In this document: positions 25,665 through 37,500 of the stretch, piece after piece
Layout of the letters: the number at the start of each line of letters is the position of its first letter
Numbering within the stretch: the first letter of the stretch is position 1
Assembly (NCBI GenBank): GCA_030620095.1
Contig: JAUTXW010000143.1
Coordinates: 972,501-1,036,500, forward strand
Reading direction: 5' to 3'
Length of the DNA: 64,000 nucleotides
Source: Kuschelorhynchus macadamiae
Taxonomy: Eukaryota; Arthropoda; Insecta; Coleoptera; Curculionidae
Program-made: the position numbers and the translations under genes
Notes under the pieces: generated by a model
Databases searched by the model: none
Seen by the model: only the letters and a program-made list of their open reading frames with translations
Told to the model about the DNA's origin: nothing

Positions 25665-26150
25665 TAACTTGACACAGAAAAACCTTGGGAAACAATTTCG
25701 ACCCGTATTTCCGATATTTGACCAAATTTCTACCTAAATGTGTCTGTATAGCCATATAGGATTTATTTGGCTTTCGTGTACATAATATGCCTAAAATGTG
25801 TCCATGCAACATATTTGTGAAACAAAATGAAAATTATGCGTTTAAGATGTGTAGATTCAACACATTTCAGTAACAAAGCGGAAACAAAATTTTCGGACAA
25901 AATACAGACACAACGTGTTGGAAAAGTGTCGACACCATGGTGCCCGAATTTTGTTAGTGTGTCCAAACTAGCACAATATTTAATAATAATTAGGTATATG
26001 GTGTCTAAAAGATTACCAGTTAGGCACAAACTCTTCTGTAACACAATTGAGTTGATCTTGTGTTGACACATTTTTAAAAATTAGACACGGTGCCAAATAG
26101 AGCACGATTCCAAGAACAAGTGTCGATACTGTTTAGACACAAGAAAACTG
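25665..26150. promoter_or_regulatory. GTGTC/GACAC-rich cluster in the receptor intron
   Basis: About twelve GTGTC or GACAC pentamers occur in roughly 490 bases, including a palindromic GTGTCGACAC near 25927. By base composition fewer than one would be expected. Flanks differ between sites (AAATGTGTCTGTA, AAATGTGTCCATG, TTAGTGTGTCCAA), so it is not a simple tandem repeat. It could be a binding-site cluster or an old, decayed repeat. Overlapping open frames on both strands show no known domain. Confidence 0.35.
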
Positions 26151-26337
26151 TCCCTAACCTCGAACATATTTTGCTCCTTGGGTAAGTCAACATTCTTATT
26201 TTAAATTGGACACCCTGTATATCGATGCGGATTCAAATAGCTGCATTCATAATGCTTGCAACTATATATAACTTGATGGGTCTGTGATGCAATGATGCGG
26301 TGTTACGAACATTTATCTTAATTATCTGGAAACCGTT

Positions 26338-26998
26338 ATACCGGGTGTCAACGAATCTATTAGAAGGGCCATAACTTTTAAAGTATTTGATGTATTAAAA
26401 CGAAATTTCGTATAGGTAAATGTTATATAAAGAGAAGAATTTTGGCATATTTTTCACTTTCCGGTCACACAATGACTCCAGTTTCGATTTTTTAAATGGA
26501 ACACTCTGTATATTTTTACATTTTTGGATTAATGAGACAATTCTGAATCAGAATGTAACATTTTAAAAACTTTTTACGCCTACTTGATTATTTGATAGCC
26601 ATTTTTAAAATTGCATCTAGGTGGCCATGACCGGATGCAAAGTTGATAAAATCGAATTTTTGTGTCTAACTATTTTTTTTTAAATGGCGACCAGTTAACA
26701 GTACCACTAACATTTGTATCCTGACGATGGTGATAGACGGGTATTGTTTTGTGATTGGTTGCTCCAAGATTGTAGAATTGACCCAAATTTTATCAACTTT
26801 ATCTTATTTAAAAAACACTTTCTATTTAAAAATCGAAACTGGAGTCATTTCCGGTGAAAGCAGAAGCGACCGTAAAGTGAAAAATATACGAAAAATCTCC
26901 TCTTTATGTACCATTTACCTATACCAAATTTCGTTTTGATACATCAAATACTTTAAAAGTTATGGCCTGTCTAATAGATTCGTTGACACCCGGTATAG
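26338..26998. mobile_element. Foldback element with inverted ends of about 130-190 bases
   Basis: The left end begins ATACCGGGTGTCAACGAATC and the right end is its inverse. Similarity continues inward through GGCCATAACTTTTAAAGTA, AAACGAAATTTCGTAT-AGGTAAAT and AAATCGAAACTGGAGTCAT. The centre is about 300 bases of unmatched sequence. No coding frame is present. The GGGTGTC end relates it to the ACAGGGTGT family found all over the window. Confidence 0.8.
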
Positions 26999-26999
26999 A

Positions 27000-28345
27000 C
27001 GGAATTTTAGCGCATTTTGAAACTCCGCCTGAGCCATAGAAAAGATAAATATATGCTTTATTTACGGTCTAGTACCCAACTCAAAATAAAAAAATTACAC
27101 AATGTTGCCAAATTTTGCGTATAATTATTGTGACGTCCTCATTGACAGGCCGAATGTGCGGACTGTTAGAACAGGCCTATTTTACATATTAAATGATACA
27201 AATATATACATTATTTACAATCTAACTTTAGAAACCCGAAACATACTACAGTTTACTTGTAAGTATTGTTTAATATTAACATAACGACAGGTCTGCGATG
27301 CACCGCTTCGGACTTATAGATGATTAACTTCAGTAAAAACTTTTTTAAGTCCAAACGGAATTTCCAAACATTGTTCACGAAATATTATTATCTATACTAT
27401 TAAAATATTTTATTAACGAAAAATTAAAGAAATAACTTATACTTAAAGACTAACAATAGTTATTTTCTTGCAACTATTTGTTTATATGTTTTCCATTTCG
27501 GGAAATACAAGTGGTACATTAAGTTTCCAAGTACATAAAGACATACAATAAATTAAACATCAAAATTACCCCAATTAACTTTTCGTTCCATCCCATATAC
27601 TTTTTGAGATAAGTTAGCGTCCCCAGATAAACGGGCCACCCTGTACATTAATTTTAAAATAAGATAATTATTATTCAAACAAAACTTGACCTAATGAAAT
27701 AAAATTAGTTTATTTTTTATTTTATGGTATTGTACGTTCCTGAACTAGTACTATATGTATGTAACAAAGAAAAAAGGTACCAACCTATTATTTCTCGTAT
27801 TGCTACATAGCTTCCTACTAAACTAAAAATATATGTTACCTTATAATAATTACTTAGGAAAAGCAGCCGCATTAAGGTTACTTTTCCTAAGTTATCGTTA
27901 TCTCGCGACATACGTCACAAATTGAAATTTGCTTTGCAGCAGTGGCAGTTTAATAATAAGGGTTGCAGAGTTACAGCATTAGAAACTACGTCAAGCAGCT
28001 ATTGTTGCACTGCCAAGTGACGTTTTCGTCGCGGCTCAAACAACTCGCAGCAAATACCTGTGATATGCTGTGTGACTTTGAAGCGACCAATAAACGACTA
28101 GCTTTATATCAAATACGGAGCTGCAAATAATTTACCGGCAGTGTTTCGTATTATACGAGTATAATAGAAGTATGCTTGCTACTCTCTACTACTATTTGTA
28201 TTTTGTCTATGTTTCATAAAATAATGCTTCATGTGGACATCCTTTTTAATGAGCTTCAAAAACAAATAATACTTCTGCAGAAATCAGAAGGTGTTTAAAA
28301 ATACATAAAGGAAATATAAGCGTTATTAGAAATCAGAAAATGCAT
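27000..28345. other. Gene-free intronic stretch
   Basis: No gene was recognised. A GGGCCACCCTGTAC repeat end lies near 27628-27641. The last few hundred bases may hold unrecognisable N-terminal parts of the following hAT remnant. Confidence 0.4.
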
Positions 28346-28359
28346 GATATAATGGGGCA

Positions 28360-28850
28360 GGCGAAGGCAATGAAAAGAGAAGAAGGCTAAATGACGAAAA
28401 TTGGAGAGCGCAGTCAGCACTTGAAATTTGCGATGTCACAATTAAGGTTGCCGAGAATGTTCTAAATATAATGCAGCAATTTTTTTTGTGAAAAATTTGA
28501 ATGATACGGCAATTCGTTTCCACATGGCTCGTTTAAATAATCAATTAAGTATTAACCAATGGTCGAAAAACAAAGATTAAAGCCGGAACTGAGTATTTAG
28601 TATTTCAATAACGAACATAGAGATTATTCATCTTGTGCAGTACTATTCATTTTTTTTAGTTGACAATAATCTCGAGGGAGGAGTTTATCAAGAAACAATT
28701 AAATTGTTAAAACTACTTGTTAATAGTAACAAGACAGAAGGGGCGAGAAATGTTTCTGCTCTGAAAAGACTAACGACATTTCTAAGGAGTAACATGTGCC
28801 AAGACAGGCTTATAGCCGGTTGCATAAAACTTTTAATCGCGTAATAAATT
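28360..28850 (+). pseudogene. hAT transposase C-terminal remnant
   Basis: An upstream piece (28363-28450) reads EGNEKRRRLNDENW and ALEICDV, a segment typical of SPIN/ZMYM1-type hAT transposases. After a degraded middle, a C-terminal piece appears across frames. It has a YSSCAVLF-like stretch (about 28618), then DNNLEG, ETIKLLKLLV, and SALKRLTTFLRSNMCQDRL (28650-28820). The last is the hAT dimerisation domain, normally ...CFSTLKRIKTFLRNTMxQDRL. hAT enzymes move DNA by a DDE cut-and-paste reaction and act as oligomers held by this domain. The catalytic core and inverted ends are not seen. Stops and frameshifts make it inactive. Confidence 0.75.
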
Positions 28851-30190
28851 TAACTGACGTATATAATGTATAATAGCAGAAATATATAATTTCTGCAGGT
28901 GCAAAACGGCCTACTAGAAGAATTGCTTTTGATTATGTCACAAGGGTACCCTCATCAGGCATGCTTGTACCCAGGGAGATCTGAAATAACAGATTGCTCG
29001 ATATGACAAGATCGAAAACGGAACGTCTATCATACTGAAACAGTACTACACGCTAAATGTAACACTTAGCACCACCTAATGGGTGTATGTATATAATCAT
29101 TTTTGAGATTGGTACTCTTATGTGGTTTTTCACACTCTGAGCCGTCTGATTAGTTAATTCTTGGTTAAATGCTTTGTGCAACCCGCTGCACTCTAGTGTA
29201 TTTTGACTTTCACCGCCAGTAGCATGTATAGAGGATTCTGTTTTTTTTAACTGGAGTTGATTTATCGTTTTTCTTCAGTACTTCATAAACATTTAAAGTG
29301 AGTGTATACAGGAAAATAAAATAAGAAATGAATGAAGAGGTGGTCAACTTATTTTATTTTGTTTTATTTCGAAACTACGCATGCGCATTGCATCTTGAAA
29401 TATATAATATTGACAATTTTGCTGAATAATTTGGTATTTAGATGAGTTGTGTGTATTTTTAAATTAAAGTTATGTTGAAAAAATTAATCAAATATAGTAG
29501 TACTGAATAGCTGGCAAAACTTTTTGTGTTACTGAGTTTGGCAGTAATTGTTCTTATTTCTCATTTAATTTTTATTTTTTGTATCAACCACCTCTGATTC
29601 CTTATTTCTTATGTTATTTCTTATTTTATTTTATAATATTTTTTTATTAAATAAATAAAAAGTATAACGTGACTAAAGTTTAGGTTTTTTCCTTTTTTAT
29701 GCTATGTAAGCAGGTGAGCTAGTATTGTGTTCCATATTATAATTATAATGCTATTAGTAAGTTTGTATTCTTTTGATATGTTAGGCTATATTTTGCTTCT
29801 TACAATGTTAGAATAAGTTATGAGTTGTGATTTATACATTCTTGCATATTTCTAAACTTAGTTGGGTGTATTGCCATCATTATTTGAGTTTGGTACATGT
29901 TGCTGATGTGTGATTAAGAGTGCGTGGAATTCTTCTTGGATTTATTGGTTTATTGTTAATTCTACGTGGCAATTACATGAACCGAAATTTTTCTTGATCA
30001 TCCTGGTGCTTTTATCATGCTTTATGTCAATGCCATGATCTATTCTTTAAGTGTGTGATACACGACGGTGATTTCTGTGATGGATGGCTGTGTGGATTGG
30101 TGACAATTCATTGGGCAAGGCGTGGCTAGATCCTTGTATGCGCATGATCTTCTTTAAAGTATGTCGCACGAGAAGCATGGCGAATAATGT
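28851..30190. other. Intronic stretch without recognised gene
   Basis: No coding motif was identified. From about 29950 the sequence becomes richer in G+C and looks like former coding DNA on the minus strand, continuous with the open frame that follows. A CGCATGCGCATTG motif occurs near 29380. Confidence 0.4.
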
Positions 30191-30199
30191 AACGTACTT

Positions 30200-30665
30200 T
30201 TATACGGATTGCACAAGTATAGGCTTGTCCATGTAATGTGTCTTGTTTGATGATAATATCCATTTATTTGGTGCTACGTCTGAGGTAAGTTGTTTTGACG
30301 GTAGTACTGATGCTGAGGCTAATATCGACGTGGCTGGGTGATCAAATACTGATTTATTTTGCATATCTGTGATTGCTAGCCGGCCGGTGTAGTCTTCCGA
30401 GATTGGTTGTTGTAGAGTCGCTCTAAGTTGGACGTTGGTGGATTGGCTTGTTGTTGGTTGACGTTGTCCTATTAACAGTGGGCACTGGCTAGCTTTGTTA
30501 TTTAATTTTTCTTCTGGTCCTAATCGTACCAATGATATATTTTCTAGACCAGGAAGTGGTGAGTGAGGGGGACCTGGTTGGAAGAAACGGAGCTGCTGCT
30601 GTTCCCGTACACCTATGTATGGGTTGAAAGTATATTTCCGGCAATTAACTGTGTTGGCTTTTTGA
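30200..30665 (-). CDS. Unidentified open frame, about 150 codons, Pro/Gln/Ser-rich
   Basis: The minus-strand frame is open from a TAG near 30668 to a stop near 30200. It begins RQKANTVNCRKYTFNPYIG. A Gln/Pro-rich segment (REQQQLRFFQPGPPHSPLPG) follows, then a Ser/Thr/Gln-rich region and an end at DKPILVQSV. Base composition is clearly less AT-rich than the surroundings, as expected for coding or recently inserted DNA. I recognise no domain. It lies in the sense orientation inside the receptor intron. It could be a fragment of a retroelement gag-like protein, or an exon of another gene. An initiating ATG is not evident near the start, so it may be partial. Confidence 0.35.
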
Positions 30666-31103
30666 CGCTAACTTTTACATTAAATTATTCTTGGCATAAA
30701 ATTAAAGAAATAGTTCATTAACTCTAACACTTTTAGCAGGTTTTCACATGCCACTCTGGGACACTGTATTACTACCCTAGATAAAAGACTTTGCAGTAAT
30801 TAGAGGATGTTCCTTATCGTATTAATGGTCTTAGCTCACATAAGTCAACAGATAGGGTTGTAGATCAGAAAATAAACTCGGCTTCGTATAAAAACAAGGT
30901 AGAGCAGTATATTCACGGTGGATATTAACATTACTATAAAAGAGTGCACGCATACTCTCCAACTTTGGAATCTTTAAAAATAAATAATATTAACGGAGAT
31001 CTTATTTGACTTTTAGGATAATGACGGTTTAATGGCAAGAAATTGAGAATAGACAAACTTAAGGAGGGTCCATCAGAGTCTTTTTAGCAATTAAGGTACT
31101 TTG

Positions 31104-31301
31104 CAGAGTCTCTAAAAGGAGGTGGGCATATTAGGTAAACGTTTTAATTATTGGAAAGGCGTTTTCCAACTAGAAGTTTCAGAGTAACCAGTTATTCAGG
31201 GTCAGAGTCTCTAAAAGGAGGTGGGCTTATTAGGTAAACGTTTTAATTATTGGAAAGGCGTTTTCCAACTAGAAGTTTCAGAGTAACCAGTTATTCAGGG
31301 T
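31104..31301 (+). repeat. Near-perfect tandem duplication, 99 bp unit
   Basis: CAGAGTCTCTAAAAGGAGG starts both units (31104 and 31203). They differ at a single visible base (GGGCATATT versus GGGCTTATT). The near identity indicates a recent event. Confidence 0.95.
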
Positions 31302-31389
31302 CAAGTCAACTTGAAGCTACCGAATTTTGGGTCACCTTTTCACTTTCTGCTTACTGTCATCAAAATTCTCCGGACTGTGACCTCGTTTT

Positions 31390-31458
31390 CGGCTTTGTTA
31401 ATAATCTGGTCAAAATACAGGTAAAAAAGACAATTAATCTGGGGATCCGCAAATATTA
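31390..31458 (+). repeat. Roughly 67 bp segment repeated at 34250-34316
   Basis: TTCGGCTTTGTTAATAATC...GGTAAAAAAGACAATTAAT is shared almost base for base with a segment inside the mariner remnant 2.9 kb downstream. The two copies differ at only a few positions. Confidence 0.9.
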
Positions 31459-31644
31459 TACAAATTTTGTATAGAATTTCTCGAAGACAACGCAAGAGCA
31501 TATGACACATAACATTACTTATGAAGTACAAACAAACATGAAGGCTGATTGTGGAAATATCAAACCTAGTGGGCAATATGTTGTAAATACGTCCTCGAAG
31601 GCAACTACTCAATCATATCTTAGATATAATTAAACAACGCTTAC

Positions 31645-31760
31645 CTTACTGCGGGCACTTCCAATATATCCCATTCAACAGACATATAAAACTCTGATAA
31701 ATCTACACCGACGTCGACAATATTACTTCCCGCTTTCTCATCCATGTGTCGTAAATCTAC
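31645..31760 (-). CDS. nAChR alpha subunit exon: late ligand-binding domain
   Basis: The 116 base exon encodes VDLRHMDEKAGSN, then VGVDLSEFYMSVEWD, ending ILEVPAVR with the final Arg codon split by the intron. This is the part of the extracellular ligand-binding domain just before loop C, and SVEWDILEVPA is highly conserved in insect alpha subunits. The acceptor is TTTTCAG and the donor GTAAGC. The next exon supplies the last base of Arg and continues NEKFYTCC, so the two are joined in frame. The exon preceding it (ending with the conserved FGSWTYDG segment) was not found upstream to position 64000, so the preceding intron probably exceeds 32 kb. The exon is intact. Confidence 0.95.
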
Positions 31761-33600
31761 CTGAAAACGAAATTTTATTAATATAAATTAAATTAAACAA
31801 AAGAAGAAACAAAAATAATCCAAAACAATATGTTAGCTTTATTATTATCTAAAATATTAACTTCACATCACATCAATATATAAAAACAATTACTGGTAGC
31901 CTATGTACACTTTTTACATTTGTATGTACAGGATTCGACTAAACTTTCTAAACAAAACATATATAACTGTTTAAATTTCAAATAAAACTGGCAATATATC
32001 AATCTAAATCTAAAAACACGTTTCTGATACCCGAAGAAAAGCATATATAGATCCAAAATAGTTCACAAAAAAAATTCAAGATTTTTAAAATTATTTTTTT
32101 AATTAAAAATGAATAAGATATGCAAACATGTTTTTAGATGTATTTCTCAAGCTACGCATACATATAAAACGTAAGAATAAATGACTGTTGATATACATAT
32201 GAAGAAAATAATATTCACAAAAATTTCAAATAAAGTTTATTATTTTTAATACAATATGTAGTGAATTTTCTTCTACACTTCATGTTAATATAAGGTTGGG
32301 ACTTAATAATAAATTAAATTCAAACGTACACAAACTTGGAAAAGTTGTATGTACGCAATATACAGAAAGATTTTATTTGTTTATTATACACGATTAAAAA
32401 TAGTTTTTATATTTTAGGCCTGATGTTTTATAAAAAAATACTCTTTCCAATCATAATTTCTTTATTATAATCCCAGAAAATATTAAGGGCAACATTTACA
32501 AACATTTTTAAGAAAATATATTTGTTTAACTAAGCAAGTACATCAGGAAATATTAATTATATGTTGCATCGTGTTTGTCAGTTTCTGTTATAAGGATCAG
32601 TGTCTTTTCCATATATTCCAGATGCATTAAAAAAGAGAATATTTAAAAAAAGATTTTTACAAAGATTTTAAAATTCACAACGGGTCTCAAAATTTATAAA
32701 AACTCATTTTTTTCAAACCTACGGAGTGGAATATTGTCTGCACAATATATTCGCCACTGATAAAAGGAGTATGTCATGTAACTTGCGGTGAAACCAAAAG
32801 TATAAAGTTTTTATTTTTAACAGCACCTCTTTTTCTCTTTGTGATATTTGGTATTAAACGTCCTCCCTAATGCCATACTATAAATTAATATTTAATAAAA
32901 AATTGAAGTCAGAAAATGAAAAATAGACCATAGAAATCGTTACTTATTGCTAATAACGTACTGAAACTTCAAACATTCGATATGTTTTAATACTGAAATG
33001 GTAATATCTAGCTGTATGCTTTTCAGTTTCCATGGGCACATTTTTGTTTGCATTTCGTGTCCGCAACTTTTGCTTGATGAGTTGATTATTTTACTTCATT
33101 GTTATTTTGGGAGAAAACATTTTAATGAACTCATTTGCAACTTTGTTCAAAATAATTACGTGGATTTTTTATAATTAAAAAATATTATAAGCAAGAAACA
33201 TGCCAGATGTTTTTATTTCAGTTTTAGAAAATACTGAATGTTGAAATTTGGATTGTATTTCGTATTTTGTTTGAAAGTACTGATAAGTTTGTAAAAAAAT
33301 AATTTTCGCAAATCTAGAAATAGGCTTGAAATAATAACATTTTAAGTTGTTGTATTCTGCATAGCTGCAAATAGTTACTGGTAGAAAAAAAAACAGGTTA
33401 CTGATGTCAAGAGGAAGGTGTCAACAAAGAAGATTGTAGGATCCCTGAGTAAATTTTGTGAAAGCCAAATGAATAAACATCATACCATTTAGGCAACTGC
33501 TCTGTAGAAACTCCCGAACTTTTTGCTCAAATGGTAAACTGGGACATATGGGGGCTCTATAAGAAAGTCTGAAAAGTAAAACTGAATCCGATACTAGCAA
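31761..33600. other. Upstream intron of the receptor gene, AT-rich
   Basis: No exon, RNA gene or element was recognised. By inference the whole region to the right of the exon is intron, or the gene's 5' flank, on the minus strand. Confidence 0.4.
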
Positions 33601-33639
33601 TAAACAGAGAAATTAAGTATCAAATTAGATCCTTATGGT

Positions 33640-34515
33640 GTAATGCGGAACGACCTTGGTCACCATCAATTATCAGTGACAATTTCATTCAATTATCTTG
33701 AGAGGTTTGATAGTGATATTATTCTTGCCACATACGTTAAAAAGCAACCTCCTAAGATCGCAAATTTTTACATTGCAAAATGCAGGTAAAAGGTATCCAA
33801 ATTCTTGAAATTCTAAGATAGATTTTTCCCACATTTGGTTGTTTATTTGGCAATTGCCTGAAGATTTCTATAGAAAATTACAATTCTCCGATGAGGCTAC
33901 ATTTTATTTAAATGGAATGATCAATAGACATAATGATTGATTCTGGTCTGATCAAAATTCACAGTGGATACGTGACGGACATACACATCTCCAAAAGTCA
34001 ATATATGGGCTGGCATAATAAATAACCGAATTTTAGGACTAAATTTCTTTGAGAAAATCTTACTGCTGAGCGTAACTTAAGATTTCCTCTCATCCGATTT
34101 AATACCTGCCTTATCAGTAATGTTTCCTAATGAGGGTGATTTAGATATTCCCGATAAAAGAATATGGTTTCAACAAGATTCCACTGAATGGCCACCAAGG
34201 TCTCCGGACCTTACACCATTGGAATTCTTTCTATAGGGGTATTTTTTTTCGGCTTTGTTAATAATCTGGTCAAAATACAGGTAAAAAAGACAATTAATGT
34301 GGGGATCTGGAAATATATTTAAGGAGAGAATGTTTAAAAACAGACCAAATAGCGTTGAGGACCTACAAGATAAAATAAGGATGGAGGTTACTAATTTAAC
34401 AGCTGAAAGTAATCAAAGTACGTGCATGTCAAACAGAAGATGGAGAGATGTAGATTACTTTCTGCATTTCTTACGTTATCAGAGTCAGAGTGTTAAAGAT
34501 ATTAATTTTAATTAA
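33640..34515 (+). pseudogene. mariner-type transposase remnant
   Basis: Across frames it reads PEDFYRKLQFSDEATFYLNG and NRHND (33860-33940), FWSDQNSQW, then VNIWAGI (about 34000). Next come IWFQQD, EWPPRSPDLTPLEFFL and GY (34165-34240). The C-terminal part is FKNRPNSVEDLQDKIR (34330-34380). The Asp residues of SDE, QQD and SPD would be the catalytic triad of a D,D34D-type enzyme. The spacing between QQD and SPD is only about 8 residues rather than about 34, so a piece is deleted. A 67 base segment also found at 31390 lies between GY and the C-terminal part. The gene is dead. The family normally cuts and pastes itself at TA. Confidence 0.8.
34250..34316 (+). repeat. Segment duplicated from or with 31390-31458, inserted in the mariner remnant
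   Basis: It interrupts the transposase similarity after LTPLEFFL-GY and carries no mariner motif itself. It matches a stretch upstream of the mariner copy nearly base for base. Confidence 0.8.
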
Positions 34516-34516
34516 A

Positions 34517-37500
34517 AAACTTATCTCGTTTTACTGTAATGAAATGAGCAGACACCTAATTTGTTGACAAAAGTTGGGGTGTTTACAAATTAAGGGGCTA
34601 AAGGGAGGGGGCTGGTTAGGAGGTCTGCCGTAATTCATTTAAATTGTTGAAGTTGGCACTATTTCTTTCATTTTATAAGTATAATATCGTTGCTGTGCTT
34701 AAGACATCGTTCCAAGACAATCAATACCTAGCGCTCCAAGAACTAAATATTTTGCATATTAATGGGCAATTTAATATATATATAAGAGATGATTGATTGA
34801 TTGGCGCTCGCCAACTAGAAAAGATTCGCATCTGGTACCTGTAATTTATCGCTCAGAGGTATTAAAACAAAAGAGAAACAACTTTCGATAAAAACAAACA
34901 AAAATTTAAATTAACAATTTCTGATTTTATCTACTACGTACTTTAATAACCAAAATAATTTTGAGTAGTGAGAGTATATGTAGATTCTGTGATATTTCAA
35001 ATTCTGTGGATGTTACAAATCTTGATAGGTTCTTTCGCGCAGGAGTAGCAAAAGGGAAAAAAATTAGCCCTATATAACCATATTTAAATATAATCAACCT
35101 CTAACAAAGGGCTGCAAATCAACAAATAAAGTAAATAAATAAATAAATGCTTCCGTAATATGTGCTTTTTAATTATTATAAATATATCTAAAGATCCCAT
35201 ACTAAAAAAGAGAAAGTCAGGGTTTCTGAATCTATGATTTTTTGCGGGTTCTCTGGAAGTCAGTAAAAATGCACAAATAATTACTACAAAAAAGGATTGA
35301 GTGTAGTAAGTCTGTATAAAGTCTACTAATAGGTATTCTAATTATTCTGTGAAGAAATCATATTTAAACAGAGTGAATGATGACAATAGAAGATTAATAT
35401 CTTTTTTTCATAATACCTTGTAATATTAAAAGTTTAATGAAAATAATTATCGAAACACTGATTTTTGGTAGATTAGTCGGTAAAGCACACCTTCTCGACA
35501 TTTTTCTTTGAAAGGCTTCATTTCCTTTTTGTTTATTTTCGGACTGATGTTCGTAGAGGAATTTGTTTTAACGTATTTTGTACATACAAACGTACCAATG
35601 TGTATAATAATTTTTTGAAGTTTTGGTGTAAATTTTGCCCAGTTGCTGGGCTATAACTAGCGAAGTAAAAGTAATTCCGAAGACAATTAGCTGGTCTAGC
35701 TCCTAATAATTTTAGTGAATTTGGGATAAATAATTAAATTATTAAAAATTGTGAAAGCTGGTGCAAAGATGGCAGTGAACTACACGGTTTCTCAAAAGCA
35801 ACATTTCAGAGTATACTGGAAACATATTTACTAGACCATTTCCAGAATTTTTTTTCTAATAAAAGAAGGTTCAAAATTTTCACATAATAAATCCTCACTT
35901 TTTATTAACAACTTGTTGTTGGTTGCAGTTGATACATTTAGATAGAATTTTCCCATTGTTGGTGCTGGTTTCAAAGCTGTTAACATGGCCCGCGTGTAGG
36001 TGGCATATTTTCCACTGAAATATTGTTTTTAACTATTTTAACTTATTTTCTTTCTTGGATAAAAATTGTATATACAGATTCAATCTGTTCAAAAATAAAA
36101 TGATATATGATTTCGGTTCTACTCAAGAAAGTTAACGACTCCAAAAGCTGATTTTTGACTTTCCCTTATTGTTAAAGCCTCTAAGGAAGCTTAGATCCTG
36201 GAAAAAGAGGCCGCTTTTACTTGCCTATACAAATTAAAACAAAAGTAGAATTAGTCGATATTAAAAGTATCCGCCTCAGAACCTATACTTAACGGCCTAT
36301 ATCTGGAGGTACAGTACTTACTAGGTAATTTGCATTTATTTCTGTTGATTATACGAATTAAAAAATTATTTTTGTATAATCTTCATGTGTGCTTTTTAAT
36401 TTCATTATATTGTCGCAAATAAAAACATCGTCATCAAATTAATATTTATCATTTTTAATCATTAATAAAGGATTTTCGGTATCTCTCTTGTTTTCAAAGA
36501 TTCTCGTTTTTTCCACAGCAATGAGGTTTCAAAATTCTTAAAACAATTCAAAAATCTAATTTTTAATTTTCTAATTCAAGTGTCCAGTCATTTTTTTTTT
36601 TCATCTCAGGAGATCTCCTTTATCTTTAAATATTCTCAACCCTTCCTAACGATAAGATCTTTTGGAGAGAAAGGGGAGAATCATAAAGCTTTAGATGAGC
36701 GTATGTGGTCTAAATTTATATACTTAATATTATCTATATTATGATTAAAAAAAAGTTACACGAAATTAGAGCGAATAATAGACCCTAAATAATAATCTCC
36801 TTTAAAATTACAATTAATATTGCTTTGTTCTAATTGTGTTCTAATAAATAAAAGGTAAAATATATGTGATATTTAAAACTTGCTGCCTTTGAGAAAACGC
36901 CATCGTTCGTTTGTTTCGTTGCTGTGCCCTACACTTAGTGTCTTTTTGTCAAACAACAACGAAAAAAACCCTCATTTAACATTTAACATATTAATATATA
37001 AGTGTCCCTATTGTTCTCTCTTCTTGATTAAGTAGCTGCTATTAAAGTTTTTAGATAATAATGACATTGAGGTGATTTTCAGATCTCTGCCACCCCTCAG
37101 TATTAGTCTTCTATACCTGTTTAAAAAGATATTTATGTCCAACACAATTCTGTATTGCAAAGTGGTACACAAAATCTAAAACCTGGGAAATCGAAAAACG
37201 TTTCAGTTATTTACTTTCTTTCGGAGGGGTGAAGTAAATTCAGAAAAAAGTAGAAATAAGGTTTTTAAAAGTAGGTGAATCTCATTGTACGGAAAAAAGG
37301 CTTTTTTTGTTGTATCATCAAAAGTCGATGCAAAGATTTATATTTATTTGATGGATCTTTTAGGGTACGAATCCGCGTAACTATAAATATTTATGTATAT
37401 GAAAGTTTTCTTTAAATTCGTCCATACTTAATTTTATAAGAAAAAGACTATTGGACACCATTGAAGCAAAAAGTTTTAAAATTAAACATTATCTTTAACA

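Larger units (their letters stand above)
25377..31644 (-). other. Intron of the nAChR alpha subunit gene, 6.27 kb
   Basis: The intron is bounded by a GTAAGC donor (31639-31644, minus) and a TTTCAG acceptor (25377-25382, minus). It splits an Arg codon after its second base. It contains a GTGTC-rich cluster, a foldback element, a hAT remnant, an unidentified open frame and a 99 bp tandem duplication, each listed separately. Confidence 0.9.

Noticed and set aside
25763..26071. Overlapping long frames on both strands (102 and 79 codons)
   Set aside because: No recognisable domain, no splice signals, non-conserved composition; they overlap the GTGTC cluster and are probably chance frames.
29375..29390. 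NRF1-like CGCATGCGCA promoter motif
   Set aside because: A single short motif without CpG-rich context or nearby transcription start evidence.
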